Origin: Chrysemys picta bellii
Lineage: Eukaryota; Chordata; Testudines; Emydidae
Direction of reading: 5' to 3'
Length of the DNA: 64,000 bases
NCBI RefSeq assembly: GCF_011386835.1
Contig: NC_088792.1
Span: forward strand, 236,412,394-236,476,393
The notes under the pieces are model-generated. The model had not been told where the DNA came from. It searched no databases and saw only the letters and a list, made by a program, of their open reading frames with translations. Every line of letters starts with the position of its first letter. Position 1 is the stretch's first letter. Shown in pieces: positions 10,536-22,400 of the stretch. Made by a program: the position numbers and the translations under genes.

Positions 10536-11221
10536 CTATTGTGTTCCCCCACTGCAAGAACGGGCTATATGGGCCCCAAAGCACATTTCGCAAAGATGCC
10601 TGGATTTGCAGATGCTAGGAAACCAACCACTTTTATTGAATAGCCCGCAAATGTCATTGTTAGCCTCAGGCTTCTGCCAGGCTTGCTGTGGAATGAGAAG
10701 GCCACTGTCCTTCTTGAGGCCGGGCCCCTGTGATGTCATCCACACCAACCACAACATATGATGTGGTATGTCCCACTGGATCCCAGTTTGTGTTGCCACT
10801 CTCAATCTAAACTGTTTGGCATAGTTAGATCAAGCCATGCCTCCAAACACATCATATGCCTTCCTGACTATATCCATATATTTGAACAATATGGGTAAGC
10901 CTCTGCAATAACTCCTTCACAGATCAGGAAGGCAGCCTCCCAATTTTCCCATGTTCTCGCCACCCTTGTCCACTTGGGCATTTCATTGCCCTGCTTGCTC
11001 TGACCTGTCAGCACTTCCCTATGAAACAGTGATAACATGTCTATATATTCACCTCTCAAAATTGTATTCCTAGTAATACTCAGAAGGTGAACTCTCATCA
11101 GGTCAGTCACCCCTGCATAATCATATTTAAGACTGACCGTTGGGGCATCCTCAGTGCCCTGTCGCCCCCTAGCTACCTCTGGGCCAGCAACTCTATCCCA
11201 CGAATGTACAGTCCCTGTCAA
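10536..11221 (-). pseudogene. DIRS gag-like protein, remnant in two frames
   Basis: Two minus-strand frames cover this: 11221-10868 (117 codons) and 10805-10536 (89 codons). They are in different phases, so a frameshift separates them. The second ends with a cysteine/histidine cluster, CGLFNKSGWFPSICKSRH then CEMCFGAHIARSC, which resembles the zinc-binding tail of DIRS ORF1. The first contains WTRVARTWENWEAAFLICEG, typical of the same ORF's central part. It lies upstream of RT on the same strand, as expected for gag. The start codon is not determined. Confidence 0.65.
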
Positions 11222-11612
11222 TGGATGACTTGAAAGGTGCCCAGAAATCTACTCCTGATTTTTATACATATAAAAATACAAATACATGTAAGACTTCATT
11301 TATATGTATATATTTTTCCAAAGCTTGGCTCTTCCCAAACTGACAGACCCCAAACAGCACTGCCAAGGAAGAGAGTGGTGAAAGATTGTCCCTCTGAATG
11401 GGATTTGGCAGTAAGAAATGAGCCCTTCCCCCAGTTCAAAAGGTGAATCCCCAAAATCAAAGAAAAAGAGGGGACCCCCTTAACACTCCCAGATGACTGC
11501 TCCCCACTTGCAGTCATCTGGGGCAAGCCTGCCTTTTTCCCATGTCACCCCTTCGCAGTGATCAGAAACCGAAGAGCTTCAACTTCCACTAAAGATTTGT
11601 TTGAGAGAGCTG

Positions 11613-11631
11613 AACAAGAAAAAAAAAAAAA
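11613..11631. repeat. Oligo-A run
   Basis: An A-rich run interrupted by a single G, inside the DIRS element between the gag remnant and the right terminal repeat. Confidence 0.7.
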
Positions 11632-11924
11632 ACCTCTCCTCCTCTTAACTTAATCCCACTGTGTGTGAGCATGGGGTAGGAAAAGGAAGGTGGAGAGAAG
11701 GATGTAAAGTGGGGAGCTCATTTAAACACAAGCTCATCTCCCCCAGGCAACTCTGAAATACCTGCTGTGGATATTTTTTTCTAGAGGCTGGTGGTAGTGG
11801 TGTGAGGCTGCACAACAGGCCCACTTTACCCTGTATAGGTGAATCTGCATTGCAGCTATTGTTTGTGCCCCAGAAGCCTATGGAATAGAAATATCAACAG
11901 AATATATAGGACCTGGTTGGGGAT

Positions 11925-12056
11925 TATTGGAAAGGATGATGACCTGCACTGTACAATTGGTTTCTGGCTACTCCCAGATATCTGAAGTGAATAAAGTTGT
12001 AGTTTAATTAAACCACATCCATTGTCTTCTGCCTTTCTTCCGACATGGCCGGACAA
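11925..12056 (-). repeat. DIRS inverted terminal repeat, right copy
   Basis: The reverse complement matches 6155-6285 over its length, with shared blocks TTGTCCGGC, TGGATGTGGTTTAATTA, CAACTTTATT and GTACAGTGCAGGT. It lies upstream of the gag remnant, so it is the 5' end of the element. Confidence 0.8.
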
Positions 12057-15000
12057 TGTGCTCACCACAACCTTCATGCAAGGAGGTCTTTTTGTCTGTA
12101 TGGAAGCCCACATTAGAATAGCAAACTATTCACGTACCTAGAAGAAAAATGAGCACAGATTTTCAACAAACCAATACATTGGATGACAGAACTAGCCAGA
12201 TGCAATGGAACACATTTTTCATTTGCAACTATAATTTAGGGAATGACTGCCAAGTTTAAAAATCAAAAGAAAGAAAAACAAACAAAACCCTACACAGATT
12301 AAAGTGACACATGTGCTGGCGGCTCCCCACAGATTGACAAATGACTGAATAATATATATATATATAATAGTAGAAGCACAAGAAATATTTTCAAAGACCT
12401 ATTACTCAGGTAGATACCACTGATAAGTTGCCTGGAAACAATGCATAAGTTGATTTGCTATGCTTACTGTATCTCCTTCAGCTATGTTAGTCCTTCCTGT
12501 ATCTATAGTAATTTACTGTAACTTTGGGGAGAGTGCTTTCTTCTTTGATTAATCTGAAGATTCTGCAGTTTATTGCATGTGTTTTGTTTTTTGTAGGAGT
12601 ATGAATATGTTTTCTGATTTAATTTTTTTAATATCCTGGTTTTACATGGCTAGGTTCACCAGCAAATACCTATATTGTGGATTGTCTCTGGACTTCCTTC
12701 GAAATAGAAACGCTTTATAAAACAAGTGAAATTACAATACACAATCATTTAGAAATATTGGGCTACTACAAATTTTTATAAGCTCTTAAATTTGGAGATT
12801 ATCAGGATTCTGAGCTTGCATTGCACAGAATAATTTAAAATTATTGGAACACTTCACATATTTTTAAAACCATTCAGTTGGGAAATGACTGGTTTCTGGA
12901 AATATGCCACATATAGAGGGTGTAAAATTATCAGAGCTTAAGTGCTTCATTGTGAAAATGATCGAGGTTCTTTGCTTGCACGTTGTAGAACAATTGAAAA
13001 TTACTGGAGTGCTTCAAGTGGTTCATGTTTTTTAGAAGAGTTTGTCTTTTCTACTCCAATACTCTTTTTAAAATTTTGAAGTCTCCAGTGTTTTATAATG
13101 TTGAGTATGTGCCCATAATTCTGCTTTCATTATTTTGTTTTTTTTATTCTAAATATTTAACTTTTAGACCTATGAAAGGCAAATGAGGAAAGTGAGAACT
13201 CCTTTGATTGCAGACACCAAGAATCTTTGTTAAATAGGACAATTAAATTTATCTGAAGAAAATAAGTGATGAATAGTTCTAAAAAATCATTAGTACTGAA
13301 AGCTGACATCTAACTGCATGCATATATGTATATATGGGTAGTCCATCTCATTTAAAATCTTAGGTTTGGATGCTATTTATTTTGAAGTTACGTATATTTC
13401 AAATTATTGAAGGTTAAGTTTAATATCTGGTGTGGGTTTTTTTTTTTAACTTTAGTAGAAGTGCTTCTGGCTTTTCCTTATTTTTGTTTGCACTTGCTAT
13501 TTCTCTCTCCCCTCCCCACTCTCTTTAATACACACACTGAACACCACAGGTACATCATAATTCATATTCTCACAGCTCATCCTCAGTACTATGTTTTGGC
13601 AGAACTCAGTGGGTAGATTTTTAAAGCTGGATTTATCATCCATACAAGAGAATCATAATAGTTCTTTATTTTAAAAAGGAAAAAACCTAGAAAGTGCATC
13701 ACTTTGCAATGCATTGTTTCTGTATGATAAATTTATTACGCTTGGAAGGAAACCACTTGTATTATACAGGTATTCTATGGGGTGCATTTAAGAATTAATT
13801 CATCCCCTACAGTGCTGTTTGTTTTAGTAAACTGCATTTATGAACTTTGCTTATTTCACATCTATATTTCCCTTCCTCATCTCCATTCTAAAATGTTTCT
13901 CTTCAACCATTTGCCTCTTCCTAGATTGTAAAGAGAAAGTCTGTGTTTTTATTTTCATTTGGTCAAAATAATACTTGGTGTATTTAATTGGTTACAAGTC
14001 ATAATAATGTGTGTGTGTGCACATTAATCCAAGTCTTGAAGAGATCAATTATATTATCAGTTAAGATTAGTGACTGAGAAGAAAGTTCTAGTTCCTATCT
14101 TCATGTTTATTTTTTAACATTTGTGCAGAGGGATTCAATTTTATGTAACTGCAAAATATCATGATAACTTTATAAAAAACAAATAAATACTGATTGTGTT
14201 TTCTCAGTTTATAAATATCAAAACAGACATATTACCTTGTCCTCAAGCTAAATATTCCATTCATTTTCATGTCATTACTATATCAGATATGAATCCTAGA
14301 ACAGCATCATTCACAGATAACTGATAATACATGTTGCTTAAGATCTGCTCTTTGAAAATTCACATATGGCACTTCTTATATTTGTGTTCCTCTATTAGAA
14401 CGTTAAAATATGAACTAGCTGAAAATACTGTCAATATCTTCTAGCATTAAAAGTGTGTCATTTTAGGTTTACTTAAAATTGTTTTCTCTTACATAAATGT
14501 CATGCTAATGTTCTATAGGTAATATCCTTTTTGAAGCCTGGGAAATTAAAATAAATTATATAGATTTCAGAAATTCACATTCAAAGAGGGGTACAAATAT
14601 ATGTATAATAATTTATACTATTTTTAAAAAGATGTCATGTTTATGTCATTTTAGAATGTGAGGTGGCTATTTAATACACAGTTGCTGGGATGAATGAAAG
14701 GATATCTATGTGGATTGGCGCTATATAGGTCTGGATACATTATAAAGAAATTGGTTACAATGTTAGCATTTATCAGAGGCAGAACTTTCTTGTTTTGTTG
14801 TAATAATAAATCAAATCTCTTTCTACAAGTTCCCAGCTTCTACTTTTCAACTTTGAAAGACAAATATGAAATATAAACACATAGGAAAAATGTGTTTGCA
14901 CCTGTAATTCATCTGAATCAAGTTCTTTTAAATAACAATGGCAACATTCTCCCAATTTGGAAAAAAGTGCTTTCCCTTACTTTTGGATAAAAACGAAGAT

Positions 15001-15942
15001 TCACACATTAAAGAGCTCTCAGCAGGAGTGCTATTGGTATTATCCCCTTCATTATTGTACTACATTCTTCTTATTCAGCAGAAATATTAGTAATGGAAGC
15101 AATCATATGAGGAAAACAAAGAACTGTATGAACATTCTGTGCATACATTGTATGCAGGCTACAGAATAAATAAATTTTTCAGGGACAGTAAATGTAGTGG
15201 TTCATAGTCAATATCAAAGGATAGAACTCACTAATGAAATGTCAATACAGTTTGGTGTTCAAAACAAGCTGCCTTTTTCATTATGTGATTATAATATTTC
15301 TTGAATTTCCATATACTTTAAACTAAATGTAAGAAAGCTGGGCAATGTACCAAGGTAAATGCACGCAGTGTAACCTGCAGTAATTACTTGCTTTATTTTC
15401 TAAGTTGCATCAAGGACACTGATAGCCATCTCGAAGTGGCTATGTACCTCACATTTCTAAACCACGGTATTTATTTGACAATAAATATTAAAAAATGAAG
15501 TGTTTGAAAATGGGGAGATGTGACATTACATTGTGAAGTAATTAATAAAAGCAGTTACTTAACAATACTGTAGTAACCTGTGCATCCATTTAGTATGTCT
15601 AAAACAGTCATTCCTGGGGAAACACACAAATTAAAATCTGCCATTCATACAGTCCATACGGCCTGACTTTTAGAAGCGTGCATATGAAATTGCTAACCTA
15701 ATTTTCAAGTGTAAAGTTGCAGTGAGTGGGAATGCACATTGGGTGTATGTGCTTGCAAGTGTTCAGGAACTAGCATACCTATTTTGGTAAGAATCCAAGG
15801 CACTTAGTCACAACATTATCAAGAATTGGTACGTAATCTTGCCACTGTAAGAATCCTGTCTGTCTTTTATCCTCTACTGAAGTCTTATTCAAACATGAGT
15901 CCATTTAGCTAAGCATTACCATGGAAGAGTAAGGAAAGGGTA
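12057..15942. other. AT-rich non-coding DNA, nothing assigned
   Basis: No coding or repeat signature beyond a short (TA)n run at 12352-12366 and TA-rich tracts near 13320 and 14600. Open frames are short, with random-looking composition. Confidence 0.5.
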
Positions 15943-16812
15943 AAGTATTCTTGCCAGCAAGTTAAAGAAGTATGGGTTGGTTGGATGACTAGACTATAAG
16001 GTGGATAGAAAGCTGGCTAGTTCATTGGGCTCAACGGGTAGTGATCAATAGCTCCATGTCTAGTTGGCAGCCGGTATCAAGCGGAGTGCCCCAAGGGTCA
16101 GTCCTGGGGCCGGTTTTGTTCAATATCTTCATTAATGATCTGGAGGATGGCGTGGACTGCACACTCAGGAAGTTTGTAAATGACACTAAACTGGGAAGAG
16201 TGGTAGATACGTTGGAGGGTAGGGATAGCATACAGAGGGACCTAGACAAATTAGAGGATTGGGCCAAAAGAAATCTGATGAGGTTCAACAAGGACAAGTG
16301 CAGAGTCCTGCACTTAGGATGGAAGAATCCCATGCACTGCTACAGACTAGGGACCAAATGGCTAGGCAGCAGTTCTGCAGAAAAGGACCTAGGGGTTACT
16401 GTGGACAAGAAGCTGGATATGAGTCGACAGTGTGCCCTTGTTGCCAAGAAGGCTAACGGCATTTGGGGCTGTATAAGTAGGGGCATTGCCAGCAGATCGA
16501 GGACGAGATCATTCCCCTCTATTCGACATTGGTGAGGCCTCATCTGGAGTACTGTGTCCAGTTTTTGGGCCCCACACTACAAGAAGGATGTGGAAAAATT
16601 GGAAAGAGTCCAGTGGAGGGCAGCAAAAATGATTAGGGGGCTGGAGCACATGACTTATGAGTGGAGGCTGAGGGAACTGGGATTGTTTAGTCTGCAGAAG
16701 AGAAGAATGAGGGGAGATTTGATATCTGCTTTCAACTACCTGAAAAGGGGTTCCAAAGAGGATGGATCTAGACTGTTCTCAGTGGTACCAGATGACAGAA
16801 CAAGGAGTAATG
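15943..16812 (+). mobile_element. CR1 LINE fragment, C-terminal RT region
   Basis: The main frame (16041-16535) gives [20 protein letters not shown], then FVNDTKLG, then [18 protein letters not shown], then [17 protein letters not shown]. This is the CR1 ORF2 reverse transcriptase from the SGVPQGS block through the thumb. The catalytic FADD motif reads FVND, so the enzyme would be inactive. A second frame (16554-16820) continues with [18 protein letters not shown]. The fragment stops abruptly at 16812 within ORF2, with no CR1 3' tail. It is closely similar to the copy at 51058-53142. Confidence 0.9.
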
Positions 16813-17502
16813 TAAGTTGATAAGCTACTCCCAAACTTGTCTATTCCAACTAAAAGAGTATATCACCTCTAATTAACATGGAAGAAAATATTTTCTCCTA
16901 TTACTTTAGGTTAATCTTATATACTGAATCATTCTTCATGCTCTTTTGAATCTTGATGTGCCAGGTTTACCTGTCTAAAGTAAACACTTTCATAAACTTT
17001 CTGAGGCTATTTTTTGTAGCAGTTGTAAAAAGTTATTCCTATGAAGACTAGCTTTTAATGGTCCTTCCAAATTGGTTTCTAGTTATTCCATTGTGCGCGT
17101 GCTTGCTCTCTCTTTAAATCAACCAATCAATCCTTATACAGCAGCTTGAAAGAATTAATCTAGAAAGAGAGAAAGTTGCCAGTTGGCCTTTCAGATCTGG
17201 ATGGCTAAGAGCCAACTGGCAGTTTCTTGATTATTCACACTGGGATAGGAAACAAGCTTCTTGCTGATAATGCTTCTGCTAATTGCTGTCTGGCATAATC
17301 TGTAAATCCTGGGAGGGTGTGTGTGTAGGGGGGAAGTATGTGGACAAATTGCTAGTTGGCCTTTTGGATTGAGTGACTGGAGACCATCTGGCTGCAGGTT
17401 GGTTATTCACACTGGAATTTTCAATCACCTGGTATTCAGTGGCTTCCATTCATTCTGGTAACTTGCTATTGCTCTGTCTCATATACAAGCTCCCATTCAT
17501 AA
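16813..17502. other. Non-coding, with a diverged local duplication
   Basis: Two segments (about 17174-17250 and 17344-17420) share the order 'agttggcctt', a central 'tctgg', and 'attcacactgg'. Each can fold on itself: the first has gccagttggc at 17177 and gccaactggc near 17213. No known family was recognised. Confidence 0.4.
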
Positions 17503-18112
17503 GAACATAAGAACAGCCGTACCGCGTCAGACCAAAGGTCCATCTAGCCCAGTATCCTGTCTACCGACAGTGGCCAATGCCAGGTGACCCAGAGGGAGTG
17601 GACCAACAGGCAATGATCAAGTGATCTCTCTCCTGCCGTCCATCTCCATCCTCTGACAAACAGAGGCTAGGAACATCATTCCTTACCCGTCCTGGCTAAT
17701 AGCCATTAATGGACTTAACCACCATGAATTTATCCAGTTCTCTTTTAAACGGTGTTATAGTCCTAGCCTTCACAACCTCCTCAGGTAAGGAGTTCCACAA
17801 GTTGAATGTGCGCTGCATGAAGAAGAACTTCCTTGTATTTGTTTTAAACCTGCTGCCTATTAATTTCATTTGGTGACCCCTAGTTCTTGTATTATGGGAA
17901 TAAGTAAATAACTTTTCCTTATCCACTTTCTCCACATCACTAATGATTTTATATACCTCTATCATATCCCCTCTTAGTCTCCTCTTTTCCAAGCTGAAGA
18001 GTCCTAGCCTCTTTAATCTCTCCTCATATGGGACCCGTTCCAAACCCCTAATCATTTTAGTTGCCCTTTTCTGAACCTTTTCTAGTGCTAGTATATCTTT
18101 CTAGTGCCATTC
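17503..18112 (-). mobile_element. CR1 LINE 3' fragment, minus strand
   Basis: The minus-strand frame 18055-17696 reads MIRGLERVPYEERLKRLGLF, then SLEKRRLRGDMIEVYKI, then FFMQRTFNLWNSLPEEVV. This is the C-terminal end of CR1 ORF2. About 190 bp of 3' untranslated sequence follows, ending in a 'gttcttatg' tail (17503-17515 on the plus strand). The 5' side is truncated, as is usual for LINEs. It is a different CR1 subfamily from the copy at 15943-16812, whose 3' sequences read differently. Confidence 0.9.
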
Positions 18113-18568
18113 GTGGGAGCTTGTACTGGTAGGGACAGATACTACAATGCCATACTTCTGATGTCACTTTCCCCATAAGAGTTTTGCTAGCTCACATCAT
18201 TAAATTATTTTCTTTCTCCAGTAGGTGCTGATTCTAGGCAGCTGTTAAATTTTAATCTTAATGTAAATTAAATTGTTTCTTTTTAAAGCTTTTTCCTTTT
18301 AATTTGTAGATTATTGGGGCCCAATTCTCTTTCTGCTGTCTCCTTTCTTCTTTGCATGATATGAGTCATGGTCATGAGCAGTTACTTGTATCCTGCAAGG
18401 TGAGGAACAGGCCTCTGACTGCCTCTTAACAAGAATTTTGAGGAGAGGTTGATCTAGCTAGCATGTTTCCTAGATAGCAATTCTTGTTTCTTTTCTTTAT
18501 TTGAAATACTCTGAAGTCCTTTTGCTGGACATCAGTTCCTGCTGGTGCTTCCTCTGGGTGGCCCAGAA
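18113..18568. other. Non-coding, nothing assigned
   Basis: No coding frame or repeat termini recognised. Confidence 0.4.
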
Positions 18569-19432
18569 TAGGGTTGCCAACTGTCTAATCACACAAATCC
18601 AAACACCCTTGCACCACCCCCTGCCCTTCCCCCACCCCACCCCTTCTCCAAGGCCCCGCCCTGCTCACTCCATCCCCCCACTCTCCATTGCTCGCTCTCC
18701 CCCACACTCACTTTCACCGGGCTGGGACAGGGGGAAGGGGTGCAGGCTCTGGGCTGAGGGGTTCGGTGTGTGGGAGGGGGCTCCAGGCTGAGTCTCAGGG
18801 AGGGGGTTGGGGTGCAGGAGGGATGATGGGTGCAAACTCTGGGAGGGAGTCTGGGTATGGGAGGGGACTCTGGACTGGGGCAAGGCGCTCAGGGCTGGGG
18901 CAGAGCATTGGGGTGCAGGAGGGGGTTTGGGATGTGGGCTCTGGGAGGGGGTAGGGATGCAGGAGAGGGTGCGGGGTGCAGGCTCTGGCTGGGTGCTTAC
19001 CTCGGGTGGCTCTCAGTTGGTAATGCAGCAAAGCTAAGGCAGGCTCCCTGCCTGGCCTGGCCCCGCGCTGCTCCCAGAAGCAGCTGGCATGTCCCTGCAG
19101 CCCTGGGGAGGAGGGGCAGGGGGCTCCATGTACTGCCCCCACCCCGAGTGCTGCCCCTGCAGCTCCCATTGGCTGCAGGTCCCGGCCGATGGGAGCTGCA
19201 GAGTTGGTGCTAGCAGCGGTGGCAGTGTGCAGCGCTACCTGGCCACCGCCAGGGGCTGTGGGGACATGCCAGCCGCTTCCGGGAACGGTGCGGAGCCAGG
19301 CCAGGCAGGGAGCCTGCCTCAGCCCACTGTGCCACTGGACATTTAGCACCTAAAATCTCATGGTTTGGCTTCAGGGAGATCAAGCCCAATTCCGGAAGAC
19401 TCACAGCGAAACCAGAAGGATTGGCAAACCGA
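18569..19432. mobile_element. GC-rich hAT-like non-autonomous element
   Basis: The left end reads TAGGGTTGCCAA and the right end is the inverse of TCGGTTTGCCAA (10 of 12 match). The flanks gcccagaa (18561-18568) and gcccatca (19433-19440) agree at 6 of 8 positions, an eroded 8-bp duplication. The interior is strongly G-rich with degenerate gggtgcagga-like units. The many overlapping frames on both strands, up to 184 codons, reflect this composition. No transposase was seen. Confidence 0.6.
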
Positions 19433-22400
19433 GCCCATCATGAGATTGGACCCGTTACAAATTTTCCCCTTGCACCATGCATTTGTTAGTCTCACTCTCA
19501 GGTGTCCAATTCATCTAGTAGGTGGATCCTGCTCCTCAGATGAGGGATTATGAGCATTCAGTAGTCAAGTGATCTTTGATAACATAATCAGCGTATAAAG
19601 GCCTGCACTCTCAAATATCCTTTTTGAAGAACCCATAGCCTTATGCTCCATGGAATCTTTGGAGTCTCTGTCCCTTATGCAGGGATATGGTGATTAGCTA
19701 ATCACTGTGGGGGTTTTCAGTGCTTTGAAACTGAAATGATTTTAAGTGGGACAGGTACTTTGTTTATCAGCTGAGTATATCAGAGTTTTATCAAGTAAGT
19801 ATGAAACAGCTGCAAGATATTTATTAGGATGTGTCCATTAAGAACTGTTTGATTTATTTTTTTTAACCTAAAATGGCAGAGGTGTTATGGACAAGGGAAG
19901 TCCAGTCCAGATGCTCTAGGGACAGTGTGGATACCCACCAGAATAAAGTGGCAGGACTTTTATGTTCAAATTGTTGAAATCACTAACTGCCCTCCCTAAT
20001 TCAGAAAGTTGCATTTTAGATCCCCTTAATAGCTTCCCAGTGAATATAAGTGGGTCATAAATGTCTGCAGAGTCTTATAAACAGGCGTAGTTGTGAGATA
20101 GAGGAAAAGATATTCTTCACATCATAAAGTAGCTAAGGGGTATAGAACACACAGATGAGAGTGAGGAGGGCCAGACATAGATGGCAAGACATGCTGTCAT
20201 CTATATGGGTTACTTTGCTTTGAGTCCTGTAAAACTGAGAGCCATTGCTACTGAGAGGATCCTAAACTGCTGGGCTGAATGCCTTTCTCTTATCAATGAC
20301 ATTCTAAAGAAGTTAACTCCAGAACAGGTAACCATGATATTGTTAGTTCCAGATTGATTCAAGAGACTCTAGTGTCTGCATTTATTCCATTTCACTTACC
20401 TCAGAGGAAACTTCAAAACCTTGGAGCCATAGGTGTCAGATATTGTCTCTTGCTGCTGGATCGGGTTAGACAAAGGCTATAGTTGTCAGATTCCTGATGC
20501 TTCAGGCTCCTGTCCAGATCAGTGTGAAGTATAGTCTAGGTCAGTGGTCAGGCAGGCAATTGCCTGTTTCCTCTGGGCAGTTGTCAAGATTAACCTCAAG
20601 GTGCACTCTCCTGTGTCCCTTGAGAGCTGAATATTTTTTAATAGTTTTTTGGAAACTCCATTCTACCATTGCAGTTCTGAAATGCATCTCTCCTTAAAAC
20701 CAGTTTTCCCACTAAGAAGGGTTGGAGGACTTTCTTTTTCCATCAGAATACAGTGGTTATTTTGTTACCTTACTAATTACCAGAGGGTGACTTCTCATTT
20801 TTATTTGAATCAAGAATCAACTTTGCTCATTTTTTGTTGTAACCCTGCTAAAAGGAAAGAGAAAAAGCTGCCTAATCTGGACATTATCAGAGTTGTTAGA
20901 ATGGATCCCAAGTGAATTCTGGATAGCACAAAGTCAGATCACCTTTTTGTTTTGTTTGAGGGGGTTACCAAAAGGGAATGACAGCCTTCAAGGGAACTAT
21001 TTCCCACTGGCTGAAAGAGTTCATTAAGCAAGCATGTTTAGTGAAGGATAAAGAGCTACCAGTGGGAGTGAAGGCACATTCCACCACAGCAATCTCAATG
21101 TCGTAAGCAGAGAAGGCAGACGTCTGTTGTTTAGAATTCTGTAAGGGGGCCACGTGGTCCTTTCTGAGCACATTCGCTCAGTGTTAGAGATGGGATGTTC
21201 CGCATGCTCTGATGCATTTGGTAGAAAAATGCTGCACGCTGCCATCTCTAGGTAGTCCTATCTATCAAGTGAAAGAGTACTGCTCCTGAATCCTGTGTGT
21301 CTGGGCTTGTGTAGGAGGTGTTTGAGAAGGGCAACCTGACATCATTCAGTTTCCCTAGTCTGCGTAGTGTGGAAAGTTTTTGGAAAGTTTTAAAAGGTAT
21401 TACTTTTTCCTTAAACTTCAGAGGATTGCTTCTGTTGCTGTTGACTGAAAATATAAATATGACTACAAAGAATACTTTGCAGTGGCTTTATATTTGTCAC
21501 CATGGCAGGAATAGATTTTATTGAAGATTACATCATTCAGGTTTTTTTTTCCTTTCTGTTATTTGTCACATCCTTATAAATGCATAGCTTTATTAGGGTC
21601 AGTTCTCCTCTCACTGAGTGTGTGTAACCTTTTAATTCTAATGGGTATTCAACACACATCCAGAAGAGGAGCTAATACTCCAATAAAGGATACAAAACAA
21701 TAATATTGTTTTGAGTTTTCAGGTATATTCACAAATTTACTGCAAGACTAACTTGTGTCACTCCCACCTTCAAACACAGCTTTTGAAGGGGGGGGGGGAA
21801 GAAAGAAAGGGAAGTACACAATAAGAGAATGTGCAAAATTTAATGAAACTTATGAATTTATCCCAGGGCAAAATGTAATAAATGTATTCTGACATGGTGA
21901 ATTCTTGTCTGAGAGTCCATTTCTGCTAGGCTGAGAAATATTGCATGCGACCAGGCTGGGGAGGCTTTGTTGATCTCACAGGCTGTTGCTAAGAAAAAAC
22001 AAAAACAAAAGAAAACCACTTCCTATGGGACTTAATACTCCACTGGGGACATGCTTCCACTGAACCTTATGCCCTACCTTGTTCATCTGGAGTCTCCACA
22101 ATCCCTGATGGGGTTTGAGATAGTGATTTGCCTGGAATGAAGTTGTACTACAACTCCCAGGAGTCACTGGAGTCTGAATGTACGTTATTTTTAAACTAAA
22201 GGTGGAAAAACTACCTTTGCTACCTGAAATTCAAAAGGGAACCATGAATTCCTGTTTCTTCCTCACTTTCATTAACAGTTTTTTACAGTTGTATTTGAGT
22301 GTATGTCATGTATTTACTACTTAAATGTAATTCGAACCTCTCAGATTATTAAGGAGAAAGACAGCAGGCCCATTCCTCTCCCTCCCATGCTTTGCAGCAT

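Larger units (their letters stand above)
6155..12056 (-). mobile_element. DIRS-type tyrosine-recombinase retrotransposon, decayed
   Basis: Reading on the minus strand from 12056 to 6155, the order is: terminal repeat, gag-like remnant, reverse transcriptase, RNase H, a disrupted stretch, tyrosine recombinase remnant, terminal repeat. The terminal repeats are inverted relative to each other (6155-6285 and 11925-12056), not direct, and no integrase is seen. Inverted termini with a tyrosine recombinase are diagnostic of DIRS rather than Gypsy or Ngaro. The roughly 5.9-kb span is near full length for the group. The copy also holds at least about 1.8 kb of later insertion, so some original sequence is lost. 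All reading frames are interrupted. The methyltransferase domain usual in DIRS was not found. Confidence 0.8.

Noticed and set aside
18501..19404. Open frames up to 184 codons on both strands
   Set aside because: They lie in a G-rich transposon-like repeat with terminal inverse ends. The translations are low-complexity and there is no domain.
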